Of a stretch of 64,000 nt of DNA, positions 45,588-54,061 are shown one piece after another. The notes beneath the pieces were generated by a model that had not been told where the DNA came from, did not search any database, and saw only the letters and a list, made by a program, of their open reading frames with translations. Source of the DNA: Muribaculaceae bacterium (GTDB lineage Bacteria; Bacteroidota; Bacteroidia; Bacteroidales; Muribaculaceae); NCBI GenBank assembly GCA_017436845.1, contig JAFSCJ010000016.1, positions 310,001 through 374,000 on the forward strand, written 5' to 3'. Position numbers and translations under genes: made by a program. Numbering within the stretch: the first letter of the stretch is position 1; every line of letters begins with the position of its first letter.

Positions 45588-48266
45588 TTATCGGGCGGAG
45601 TTTTGGATTTTGTTGCGCAAGAGGTTGTTGTACTCGTCGGCTGCAATCAGTTCTTCCATAGTCAAGTGCATGCGGTAGCGCCAGTAGTGACGTGGGTTGG
45701 CAGGCACGTTGATTTGCTCCTCAAGCGGATTTTCGCGGCGAATGTTTCCATCGATTGATAAGAGGTCTTGCAATGGTAGGATTGCAAGCATTGCGGGTGA
45801 GTTGAGGTGCAAGTCAATGATTTTGTCGCACACCCATGGCTCAGCAAAATAGGGGGCTTCGCCACCTTCGTGGAGCATGTTGTTGTAAAAATGTTGAGTC
45901 TTTTCGCGATCTTCTTCCCACCATTGACGTATGCCTCCCATGTCGTGGGTAGATGTTGTGCACACCGACAAATAAGGGTAGGTGTAGGTGTTGCCAAATT
46001 CGGCTTTTGGATCTTTGGGCATACGTTGGATTTCGAGTGAAAGAATTTGCAACGCATTGATAACAGCTGGCACGCAATCGGGTATCATACCGAGGTCCTC
46101 GGCGCACACGAGCATGTCAGTTGCTTCAATTAGTGGGGGTAGTTTCCACATTGCTTTGCCATACCAGAAATCGTTGTGGCGATGGTAGAAGAAGTCGTTA
46201 TATAGACGGTCAAAACACCACTTTTCGTAGTCGTTCAATGCACGATAAGAGTAAGTGAATTGAGCGGAGATGCGAGGGTGGTATTTGCCTTTTTCATAAG
46301 GATCTTCTACAAATAGAACGTCGTCAATCAAGCCGAGCAAAGCTTCGCACATTTGAGCGTTTTTATCGTTCTTTTCGAGTCCGGCAAAGTATTCAACAAC
46401 TTTGCGTTGAGTAGAGAATTGTTCTTTAAGTTTGTAACGACCATAGCTCACGTTGTTTAGGAATGTGTTGCGAGCCTCGTCTGTGTATTCGCCGAAGAAA
46501 TCTTGTAGGAAATAATCCATGATGTAGGGCGTTGTCTGCAAATCGACATCGAGCCAGAAATCATAGTTGTATTTCATTTCATCGGGGGTAAATGGCAGTG
46601 CAGGGTTGAATACTCCGAGCAAGCCATGAATAGCATCCATAGGGATTTGCCAAATGCGGAAGAACCCAAGTACGTGGTCGATGCGGTAGGCATCAAAGTA
46701 TTCCGACATTTTGCGGAAACGAGCTTTCCACCAGGCAAATCCGTCTTTGTTCATCTCTTCCCAATTATATGTGGGGAAACCCCAGTTCTGTCCGAGTACA
46801 GAGAAATCATCAGGTGGCGCACCGGCTTGACAATCCATGTTGAACAATCGGGGAGAAATCCATGCGTCAACGCTTGTGCGTGAGATGCCGATGGGGATAT
46901 CGCCTTTTATTGCAACACCTTTGCCGTGTGCATAATTACGCACTTCGCGCATTTGTTTGTCAAGGTGGTATTGTATATAATATACATAGTTTATGTCGTC
47001 TTGATTATCGGCAACAAATTGAGCTACGCGATTTTTGTCATATACGGCATATTCACCCCATTTGTCAAATTCCGGAGTGTTGTTGCGGTCGCGCAACACG
47101 CAGAATGCAGCGTATGGTGTCAGCCAATCGGCATTATTTACAACGAATTCATTAAAATCTTTTGACGCAACAGTTTTTGCCCCTTCTTGAGCAAACATCT
47201 CGCGAGTGAATTGTATTTTGCCTTGGTTTACGCGCTCGTAATCAATTTCGGAAAGCTGATTTAGCTCTTTGCCAAGATTGTCAAAGTATTCTTGACGTTC
47301 CTTGTTTTTGAGAGTGCCAAGTGCTGAAATACGCAAATACATGGGGTGTAGTGCAAATGTTGAATTTGCATTATAGGGATAAGAGTCGATCCATGTATGA
47401 GTCATTGTGGTGTCGTTGATAGGTAGTATTTGAAGGAATTTTTGTCCTGTCAATGCTGCCCAGTCAATCATCTTTTTTAGGTCGATAAAGTCGCCAACGC
47501 CGAAGTCCTCTTCAGAACGAATAGAGAATACTGGAATAGCTACTCCGGCACCGCGCCATGGTGCGAGTGGGTTGTTGAATCGCAATCCGGAAACTACCAT
47601 TACCTCATTTTTTTGAGCAGGTGTGTAGTTGAAATATCTATTGCTACCGGCTTCCCATGCAACGACTTCAAGGGAGAACTTTTTGAGGATGACAAATTTA
47701 TAGTCAAATGGAGTAGTGAGATTTTTTGCATCAAGGTTTATGTTCCATTCGGGGAAGAATGTGTCATTCATGACTATGGCTTTAGAAGCATCCCATTCTC
47801 CAAGTTGTTCACAACTGCCACACATGGCAAGTACTTCATCATTGTTGATCATTGGCGCCGATACACGCACATTGATAATCCCATTTTTAATAGCTAATGG
47901 TTTTTCTTTGTTCCCGCGATTGCAAATACAGTCAGTGAATGCTGATGAATAATAGGGGCGATCAAAAGGTTGATCTTGCCAGCTATCATGTATTTCATAC
48001 GTTTTTGCGCTTTTGCCACGACGGAAATTGTGCCCAGCTCCCCATTCTTTCCTAATATAGCCGTTTTCATGCTTGATGAAGTAACAATAGGTGAAATCTG
48101 TGGTCTTATCATCAACTTCTATTGTAGTGTGCCATTTTTCGGTACCCTCAAGGTTGAGTTGCAATGCATTAAGGTGATTACCATTTCCAAGTTCAGGGAT
48201 ATTGCCGGAAATATATACCGATTCTCCCCAATTGGTGCGGTAATTTATTGTAAACGAAATTTTCAT
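45588..48266 (-). CDS. malQ: 4-alpha-glucanotransferase with N-terminal CBM20 pair (DPE2-like)
   Basis: Transfers glucan segments between malto-oligosaccharides. 892 residues, far longer than the about 520 of a plain MalQ. Two starch-binding CBM20-like domains come first (ISFTINYRTNWGESVYISG from residue 3, and VRVSAPMINNDEVLAMCG from about residue 133), then a GH77 barrel. The barrel has catalytic RIDHVLGFFRIW (nucleophile Asp), CAEDLGMIP (acid/base Glu) and STHDMGGIRQWW (third Asp), split by the large insertion typical of plant DPE2. It has its own terminator. Confidence 0.93.
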   Translation of the reverse strand: MKISFTINYRTNWGESVYISGNIPELGNGNHLNALQLNLEGTEKWHTTIEVDDKTTDFTYCYFIKHENGYIRKEWGAGHNFRRGKSAKTYEIHDSWQDQPFDRPYYSSAFTDCICNRGNKEKPLAIKNGIINVRVSAPMINNDEVLAMCGSCEQLGEWDASKAIVMNDTFFPEWNINLDAKNLTTPFDYKFVILKKFSLEVVAWEAGSNRYFNYTPAQKNEVMVVSGLRFNNPLAPWRGAGVAIPVFSIRSEEDFGVGDFIDLKKMIDWAALTGQKFLQILPINDTTMTHTWIDSYPYNANSTFALHPMYLRISALGTLKNKERQEYFDNLGKELNQLSEIDYERVNQGKIQFTREMFAQEGAKTVASKDFNEFVVNNADWLTPYAAFCVLRDRNNTPEFDKWGEYAVYDKNRVAQFVADNQDDINYVYYIQYHLDKQMREVRNYAHGKGVAIKGDIPIGISRTSVDAWISPRLFNMDCQAGAPPDDFSVLGQNWGFPTYNWEEMNKDGFAWWKARFRKMSEYFDAYRIDHVLGFFRIWQIPMDAIHGLLGVFNPALPFTPDEMKYNYDFWLDVDLQTTPYIMDYFLQDFFGEYTDEARNTFLNNVSYGRYKLKEQFSTQRKVVEYFAGLEKNDKNAQMCEALLGLIDDVLFVEDPYEKGKYHPRISAQFTYSYRALNDYEKWCFDRLYNDFFYHRHNDFWYGKAMWKLPPLIEATDMLVCAEDLGMIPDCVPAVINALQILSLEIQRMPKDPKAEFGNTYTYPYLSVCTTSTHDMGGIRQWWEEDREKTQHFYNNMLHEGGEAPYFAEPWVCDKIIDLHLNSPAMLAILPLQDLLSIDGNIRRENPLEEQINVPANPRHYWRYRMHLTMEELIAADEYNNLLRNKIQNSAR

Positions 48267-48348
48267 AATATGTTATTTTATCTGTAAATTTTATTTGTGT
48301 TTAGGTATCTTTAGAATTCGGTTATAAATTTAATCAGAATTTAAATAC

Positions 48349-48392
48349 AAAAGGCTAAATCTTGAGAAAAAATTTCAAGTTTAGCCTTTTTT
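48349..48392 (-). terminator. Rho-independent terminator of nrdJ
   Basis: AAAAGGCTAAA (48349-48359) and TTTAGCCTTTT (48380-48390) pair, extended by CTTGA/TCAAG inside with one bulged base. T and A tracts flank, so it may also work in the other direction. Confidence 0.82.
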
Positions 48393-48420
48393 GTGATATA
48401 TAACAATGTTTTAAACTACA

Positions 48421-50949
48421 TTATCCGCATTTTGATGTGCCACAAGCTGTACAGATGAGACATCCTTCCTGATAGATGAGTGTTTCTTGTCCACAATTGG
48501 GACATGTTTGCCCATTTAGCTTAGTGCCATTAGGGAGATATTTCTTCAATGCACGTTCAACACCCATTTTCCATGTATTGATAGATTGGCTGTCAAGTTC
48601 AAGACTACCGATGAGTTTTAGTACTTGATCAATTGGCATGCCATATCGCAATACTCCTGAAATAAGTTTTGCGTAGTTCCAATATTCAGGGTTGAATTTA
48701 TCTGATAAACCTTCGATTGTTGTTTTATAACCACGTTTGTTGATAAATTGGAAGTCATATCGTTTATTGCCGTTTTCGTCGATAGCTTTAATGATTTTAC
48801 CACTTGTAACTGATTTAGGACAGAAGATACCATCTTCGTCATCGGCAAGACCTGTAAAGATTTCGTATGGAGCACCATCAATAAGACCGACAAATGCAAT
48901 CCATTTTTCTTTGTTGTTTTGGAAACGTACGACATCAGCTTCAAGCTCGATTGGGCGTTTTGCGACGTGAGGTTTAATTTCGGCTGGTTCAGCAGATTTC
49001 TTTTCAATAGAAACAAGTACACCGGCACGAGAGCCTTCGCGATATACTGTACATCCTTTACAGCCTGATTTCCATGCTTCAATATATAGGTTGTTGACAA
49101 GATCTTCGCTAACATCGGCTGGGAGATTGATGGTTACTGAAATTGAGTGGTCAACCCATTTTTGTACACGTCCTTGCATTTTTACCTTTTCAAGCCAGTT
49201 TACATCGTTAGATGTTGCATTGTGATAAGGCGATTTTGCAACAAGAGCTTCAAGTTCTTCTTGTGTATAGTTGTCTTTAACCTCAATGTTGTTTGTTTTC
49301 ATCCAAGTTAAGAATTTTGGATGATACACAATATATTCTTCCCAAGCATCACCTGACTCATCAATAAAGTCAACACGCACATCAGTATCGTTTGGGTTAA
49401 TCTTACGACGACGTTTGTAGACGGGGAGGAATACGGGTTCTATACCTGATGTCGTTTGTGTCATTAGACTTGTTGTCCCTGTTGGGGCAATGGTTAAACA
49501 TGCAATGTTGCGACGACCATATTTAACCATATTTTCATATAATTCGGGAGATGCCTCGCGCAAGCGATTGATGAACGGATTGTTTTTTTCTCGTTCAGCA
49601 TCAAATATCTCAAATGCACCACGTTCTTTGGCTAGTTCAACTGATGAACCATAAGCTGCGATTGCGAGGGTTTTATGTACGAGTTCTGAGAAATCGGTCG
49701 CTTCTGTTGTCCCGTATTGGAAACCAAGAGCCGCCAACATATCACCTTCGGCAGTTGTGCCTACTCCTGTACGTCGTCCTTTAAGGGTTTTTGTCTTGAT
49801 CTTCAACCACAAGTTGTGTTCAGCATGCTTAACTTCTTCGGTTTCTGGATCGAGTTCAACTTTTTCAAGGATTTTATCGATTTTTTCCATCTCAAGATCG
49901 ATAATATCATCCATTATGCGTTGAGCTTTTGCCACATGGGCTTTAAATAAGTCAAAGTCAAATTCTGCTTGTGGTGTAAATGGATTTTTTACATAAGAGT
50001 ATAGGTTGATTGCAAGTAATCGGCAGCTATCGTAGGGGCATAATGGAATTTCTCCACATGGATTTGTCGAAATAGTGCGGAAACCGAGGTCGGCATAGCA
50101 ATCGGGAACAGATTCGCGTGTGATAGTATCCCAGAACAATACACCGGGTTCCGCTGATTTCCATGCATTATGGATAATTTTTGCCCATATTTCAGATGCG
50201 TTAACTTCTTTTGTTACTGATGGATTTTCAGCATTTACAGGGTATTGTTGAATATATGGTGTGCCATCGATTGCTGCTTTCATGAAATCATCATCAATGC
50301 GTACTGAAACATTGGCCCCTGTGATTTTTCCTTCGGTCATTTTTGCGTCAATAAATGCTTCTGAATCGGGGTGCTTAATGCTGACAGATAACATAAGAGC
50401 TCCACGTCGACCATCTTGAGCTACTTCACGGGTAGAGTTTGAATATCGTTCCATGAAAGGAACAAGTCCTGTTGATGTAAGGGCTGAATTTTTTACAGGA
50501 GAGCCTTTAGGTCGAATGTGCGAAAGGTCGTGTCCTACTCCTCCACGGCGTTTCATTAATTGTACTTGTTCTTCATCGATTTTAATGACACCTCCATATG
50601 AGTCTGGTGTGCCGTCAAGCCCGATAACAAAACAATTGGACAAAGAGCCTACTTGATGGTCGTTACCAATGCCTGACATGGGGCTCCCTTGAGGAACTAT
50701 ATATTTGAAATTTTTTAATACATCGAAGATTTCGTCATATGACATTGGCTCATTATATTTGGCTTCTATCCGTGCGATTTCTGAAGCGATGCGACGATGC
50801 ATATCATCTGGAGTTTCTTCAAAAATATTACCAAATGAGTCTTTAAGGGCGTATTTACTTACCCATACGCGAGCTGCAAGCTCGTCGCCATTGAAATATT
50901 TTAATGAAGCGTTAAATGCTTCATCGTAGGAGTAGGTTTTCTTTTCCAC
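48421..50949 (-). CDS. nrdJ: Adenosylcobalamin-dependent ribonucleotide reductase (class II)
   Basis: Makes deoxyribonucleotides with a B12-derived radical, without oxygen. 842 residues from a GTG start (50949), since no ATG lies before the conserved MEKKTYSYDEAF beginning. NCFVIGLDG has one redox Cys; NPCGEIPLCPYD has the thiyl-radical Cys and Glu; APTGTTSLMTQTTSGIEP is the phosphate-binding loop. The C-terminus CPNCGQETLIYQEGCLICTA plus CGTSKCG is a zinc ribbon followed by the swinging dithiol tail. Promoter at 51024-51055. Confidence 0.93.
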   Translation of the reverse strand: MEKKTYSYDEAFNASLKYFNGDELAARVWVSKYALKDSFGNIFEETPDDMHRRIASEIARIEAKYNEPMSYDEIFDVLKNFKYIVPQGSPMSGIGNDHQVGSLSNCFVIGLDGTPDSYGGVIKIDEEQVQLMKRRGGVGHDLSHIRPKGSPVKNSALTSTGLVPFMERYSNSTREVAQDGRRGALMLSVSIKHPDSEAFIDAKMTEGKITGANVSVRIDDDFMKAAIDGTPYIQQYPVNAENPSVTKEVNASEIWAKIIHNAWKSAEPGVLFWDTITRESVPDCYADLGFRTISTNPCGEIPLCPYDSCRLLAINLYSYVKNPFTPQAEFDFDLFKAHVAKAQRIMDDIIDLEMEKIDKILEKVELDPETEEVKHAEHNLWLKIKTKTLKGRRTGVGTTAEGDMLAALGFQYGTTEATDFSELVHKTLAIAAYGSSVELAKERGAFEIFDAEREKNNPFINRLREASPELYENMVKYGRRNIACLTIAPTGTTSLMTQTTSGIEPVFLPVYKRRRKINPNDTDVRVDFIDESGDAWEEYIVYHPKFLTWMKTNNIEVKDNYTQEELEALVAKSPYHNATSNDVNWLEKVKMQGRVQKWVDHSISVTINLPADVSEDLVNNLYIEAWKSGCKGCTVYREGSRAGVLVSIEKKSAEPAEIKPHVAKRPIELEADVVRFQNNKEKWIAFVGLIDGAPYEIFTGLADDEDGIFCPKSVTSGKIIKAIDENGNKRYDFQFINKRGYKTTIEGLSDKFNPEYWNYAKLISGVLRYGMPIDQVLKLIGSLELDSQSINTWKMGVERALKKYLPNGTKLNGQTCPNCGQETLIYQEGCLICTACGTSKCG

Positions 50950-51023
50950 GATTTTATTTGTGTTTTAAGTTGGTTTTAAAAGTTTGAAAAGTTAAAAAAG
51001 TTTTATCTAAGAATAATACTTTG

Positions 51024-51055
51024 CAAAGATTGTAAATATTTTTTTTGTAACCAAA
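51024..51055 (-). promoter_or_regulatory. Promoter of nrdJ
   Basis: Minus-strand TTTG (51052-51055), 20 bases, AATCTTTG (51024-51031), one mismatch to the -7 consensus. Predicted leader about 70 bases. No cobalamin riboswitch fits in that length. Confidence 0.6.
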
Positions 51056-51062
51056 TAATTTT

Positions 51063-51208
51063 ATTGGAAAATTTCATAATGTTTAAAAGTTTTCCAAAAT
51101 AAAAATGTAAAATACTGAAATATAGACATATGCCTAAATGATGATATGTATAAAGTTTTCCAAAATGAAAGTTGTGAATAAAATAATGTGGATTTTTACT
51201 TTTGGAAA
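51063..51208. repeat. Repeated TTTTCCAA/TTGGAAA elements in the nrdJ-nitroreductase divergent region
   Basis: An exact 15-bp direct repeat, AAAGTTTTCCAAAAT, at 51086-51100 and 51152-51166 (66 bases apart). Two inverted partial copies flank it, ATTGGAAAATTT at 51063-51074 and CTTTTGGAAA at 51199-51208. The left one lies just upstream of the nrdJ -33 box; the right one contains the TTTG of a weak nitroreductase promoter. The layout suggests operator sites. No protein is assigned. Confidence 0.5.
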
Positions 51209-51249
51209 TGATTAATAATTTGTAATTTTACATCAATAAAATTATTACT

Positions 51250-51999
51250 ATGGATATAAATGATTTTTTTAAGAATAGAAGAACTATAAGAAAGTATTCG
51301 TCGCAAAATGTCAGCGATGAGCTTTTGAGAGATATAATAGAACAAGCAAGTCATGCTCCAACTACCGGAAATATGCAACTCTATAGTGTTGTTGTAACTC
51401 GCACAAAGGAGGGTAAGGAAAGATTATTACCAATGCATTTTAATCAGCCTTCTGTTGCCGGTTGCTCTGTATTGTTGACTTTCTGTGCTGATTTTAATCG
51501 TTTTGAAAAATGGTGTGAGGCAAGTGATGCTGTTCCAGGTTATAATAATTTCCAATCGTTTATAACTGCGTTTCTTGATACAGCAATATTTGCTCAACAA
51601 TTTTGTACAATAGCTGAAATGTATGGTCTGGGGTGCTGTTATCTTGGAACTACTACCTATAATGCGCCACAGATAGCACAAGAGTTAAATTTGCCTGATA
51701 GAGTTGTTCCTGTGACGACATTAACAGTGGGTTATCCCGATGGAGATGTTTTATTAAGTGACCGTATTCCTGTTGCCGGTTTAATTCATAACGAAAAATA
51801 TGTGGATTTTAGCAGTGATGAAATTAAGTTGTTATATTCAGAAAAAGAGGCACGTGAGGATAGTTGCCGGTTTGTTGCTGAAAATGGGAAAAGCTCACTT
51901 GCTCAAGTGTTTACCGATGTACGCTATACTCGTGAGGCTAATGAACATTTCTCGAAAATATATAAAGATTTTATCGAGTCAAAGGGCTTTGCAATTTAA
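51250..51999 (+). CDS. Nitroreductase family flavoprotein (NfsA-like)
   Basis: 249 residues. NRRTIRKYSSQNVSDELLRD and QASHAPTTGNMQLYSVV form the FMN-binding start; GLGCCYLGTTTYNAPQIAQ is the second conserved block, and a C-terminal arm (about 200-249) resembles NfsA-type enzymes that wrap the dimer. It reduces nitro compounds or quinones with NAD(P)H. Divergent from nrdJ; a weak promoter (TTTG 51201-51204, 18 bases, TAATTTTA) lies within the repeat-bearing region. Confidence 0.85.
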   Translation: MDINDFFKNRRTIRKYSSQNVSDELLRDIIEQASHAPTTGNMQLYSVVVTRTKEGKERLLPMHFNQPSVAGCSVLLTFCADFNRFEKWCEASDAVPGYNNFQSFITAFLDTAIFAQQFCTIAEMYGLGCCYLGTTTYNAPQIAQELNLPDRVVPVTTLTVGYPDGDVLLSDRIPVAGLIHNEKYVDFSSDEIKLLYSEKEAREDSCRFVAENGKSSLAQVFTDVRYTREANEHFSKIYKDFIESKGFAI

Positions 52000-52050
52000 T
52001 CCCCTTAGACAACAAAAGACTCTCTCCCTTAGGGGAATGAGTTATAAATA

Positions 52051-52086
52051 AATCGCGAGAAACTAATGACAGTCTCTCGCGATTTG
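52051..52086 (+). terminator. Rho-independent terminator after the nitroreductase
   Basis: AATCGCGAGA (52051-52060) pairs with TCTCGCGATT (52075-52084); the T tract is short, so efficiency is uncertain. Confidence 0.7.
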
Positions 52087-52106
52087 GCTTATAAGTGTTA
52101 TACTTT

Positions 52107-52448
52107 TTATTTTACCCACTCTTTGCGAGTCGAGCCATCACTCGTCTTGATGATATTGACGCCAGGGGTAGGTTGTTCCAATCGGCGTCCATTGATGTCA
52201 TAGCGTTCAATTTCTTCCATTTCTGTTGCATCTACATTGATATCTTCAATTCCTGAAACCTCTGTAATATTATAGAAATTACACCATATGTAAGCATTAC
52301 GATATGCATCAAGAGACCCTTTGGGAATCACCAATGAACTTTCATAATTGGAAAATATGTCCTCTCCATAACATAAAGGAGGCTCAGGATTTAATACTTT
52401 TATTAATTTCAAATTATTGCATCCGTAGTATTTGCAACCAGTTATTAC
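52107..52448 (-). pseudogene. C-terminal stump of a leucine-rich-repeat surface protein
   Basis: The minus-strand frame is open from 52448 to 52107, with a TGA directly before (52449-52451). It reads CKYYGCNNLKLIKVLNPEPP, then VIPKGSLDAYRNAYIWCNF, which is the last repeat of a BspA-like LRR_5 protein, then the exported-protein tail ERYDINGRRLEQPTPGVNII and GSTRKEWVK. There is no ATG, signal peptide or upstream repeats, and the nearest start would be a TTG at 52412 inside a repeat. The 5' part appears deleted, possibly when the adjacent island arrived. Probably not translated. Confidence 0.7.
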
Positions 52449-53099
52449 TCAATATTTTGCGAGTAATAAGTCAGAAATATGGTCATAACCTTTAAGGGTG
52501 CATTCTAAAAGGTAAAGATTTAACCTTTTTATTGTTTCTTAACACTCAAAGAACGATAATAGAGGGTATTTTCCCTCTTTTCGGTGCTTTTTTGATGGCT
52601 CGATGTTTCCATCATCCCACATTATTTGACTAGTTCGCACAAGCCACTGCAAAGGTACGACAAATTCCAATAAAGACAAGGGAGCAACAATCCAAATCTA
52701 TTATTTTGGAGGGAGTGAAATCTGCCGTTTGCCCAATTTCTCTCTGTCGAAAACAATAGCCCTCTAAAATAAGAAAACAGAACTAATAATAGAGCCATAT
52801 GCAAAAGGGTATTATCAATGCTGCTTTTGTTCTATTATTTCGTCAGTCGTTTATCTCCGTTGCCGGATGCAGTTTTCAGCCAAGCCGATGAATAAGAAAA
52901 GGTTTTGGAGCTGTTTACTCTCCAACGGAGGAAGAAAACTCGTGCAAATGAGAGCAGAGCCAAGTTTACTTGGTCTATGCCGAATGCAGCCGAGTTTCTG
53001 TAAACTGCTCCAAATGGCTTGCCACTTGACCTTTGCTTATTCTAAATGAGGTTTGGCTATCTTTGCATCCGACAATGGGATAAATGATTGACAATTAAT
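52449..53099. other. 650-bp non-coding stretch at the left edge of the acquired island
   Basis: No convincing gene. It holds a small hairpin (AAAAGGT/ACCTTTT, 52507-52529); a minus-strand -7-like TACCTTTG (52650-52657) that could drive only a 27-codon frame (52539-52622); the 14-bp palindrome CCAAGTTTACTTGG (52960-52973) inside a 60-bp sequence repeated in inverted form at 63.6 kb; and a plus-strand promoter-like pair, TTTG (53032-53035) and TATCTTTG (53058-53065), with 22-base spacing, that reads into the 3' end of the oppositely oriented araC gene. Looks like pieces of mobile-element control DNA whose genes are gone. Confidence 0.55.
52932..52991 (-). repeat. Island-flanking 60-bp repeat, left copy
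   Basis: Read on the minus strand this starts GGCTGCATTCGGCATAG and ends TTTTCTT; it matches 63586-63645 (plus strand) at 49 of 60 positions without gaps, including CTCTGCTCTC and TTTGCAC. The left copy contains a perfect 6+2+6 palindrome that the right copy has lost. Confidence 0.75.
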
Positions 53100-53906
53100 T
53101 TATAAACTATTTTTTTTCTTGTATTCTAATGGCGAGAGACCTGTATGCTGTTTAAAATATTTGCGAAAAGTGAACTGTTCTGGAAAACGAAGTTCTTGTG
53201 CCACATCCTTTACACGAATATTTTTGCGACGAAGCAATTTCTTTGCTTGATTGATAGTAACCAATATAATCCATTCGGAGGGAGTATGTCCGGAAACTTT
53301 CTTGATGATTCGGGTGAAATGATTGGGAGAGATTCGCAAGGCATCCGCATAGAAACTGACTTGGCGATGTCTCTTATAATGTCGGAAAAGCAAAAAGATG
53401 AATTTGACCAATATGTTGTCTTCTTTTTCCGGCTTGCTTGGATGCACGGAATTTCGGCTCAGCAGTATTTTGGCATATTCCAATACCGTGATTTGTTCCA
53501 TCATGACAATGATGTTCTCTATCAACTTCTGTTGTCTGGTAGAAATACCTTCTTGAGCAAGTTCTCTTTTACGTTCGTCGATAAGCTCCTTACGGCGCAA
53601 AAGAAAGTCTAAGTGGGTTGGCCCTAAGTTATAGTCAAACTTGTTCATGCGGAGTAAATCTTGGATAATATCGATATTGTCGCTTGCAATAGGTGCGAAA
53701 TACTCAATGTCGTCTTCGATAATGGGGGTGAACTCAAAGTCATCACTGCTTTCAATGTTCTCCAATTGCACTAAGGGAGACTTGATAAGCACATTACCGT
53801 ATGTAATATGGCAAGGCTTATCATTGACACTCAAATTACAAGTGCCTTGAGTACACAAGTACAAGCCGACACGCAAATCCTTTTCAAGAAGTTCTTCTGC
53901 TTTCAT
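53100..53906 (-). CDS. AraC family transcriptional regulator
   Basis: 268 residues from the ATG at 53906 (MKAEELLEKDLRVGLYLC); a longer reading to 54026 would run through the divergent promoter. The N-terminal half is a sensor-like beta domain (CNLSVNDKPCHITYGNVLIK). The C-terminal half has two helix-turn-helix units: ALRISPNHFTRIIKKVSGHT and VKDVAQELRFPEQFTFRKYF, ending LSPLEYKKK. It diverges from the efflux operon with 155 bases between the two starts, so it most likely controls that operon, with the inducer probably an exported compound (inference). Confidence 0.88.
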   Translation of the reverse strand: MKAEELLEKDLRVGLYLCTQGTCNLSVNDKPCHITYGNVLIKSPLVQLENIESSDDFEFTPIIEDDIEYFAPIASDNIDIIQDLLRMNKFDYNLGPTHLDFLLRRKELIDERKRELAQEGISTRQQKLIENIIVMMEQITVLEYAKILLSRNSVHPSKPEKEDNILVKFIFLLFRHYKRHRQVSFYADALRISPNHFTRIIKKVSGHTPSEWIILVTINQAKKLLRRKNIRVKDVAQELRFPEQFTFRKYFKQHTGLSPLEYKKKNSL

Positions 53907-54002
53907 GGTGCAAAAATAAGGATTTACTTCGGATATTGCGCTGAAACAGAATGCTATTTTGACGAAATAGTGGAATTTGCTCAATAAATACATTGTATTG
54001 AC

Positions 54003-54034
54003 CTTGAACGCTTGGTTGAAACCCAATAATTTTG
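54003..54034 (+). promoter_or_regulatory. Promoter of the efflux operon
   Basis: CTTG (54003-54006), 20 bases, TAATTTTG (54027-54034). Predicted start about 54040, 22 bases before the ATG at 54062. The imperfect -33 box is consistent with activation by the divergent AraC protein. Confidence 0.6.
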
Positions 54035-54061
54035 CATCATCAAACTTTCAATAAATACATT

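Noticed and set aside
45662..47165. Several long antisense frames within malQ
   Set aside because: They are codon-bias shadows of the GH77 gene, which has all catalytic residues in its own frame.
50950..51023. Cobalamin riboswitch in the nrdJ leader
   Set aside because: The predicted leader is only about 70 bases, AT-rich and without the expected stems or B12 box.
52867..53049. 60-codon open frame spanning the left repeat
   Set aside because: It lies over a repeat and palindrome, its partner copy at 63.6 kb does not keep this frame, and its composition looks like a by-product of the repeat.
53145..53612. Plus-strand 155-codon open frame
   Set aside because: Antisense to the araC gene, which shows both helix-turn-helix units; the plus frame resembles nothing.
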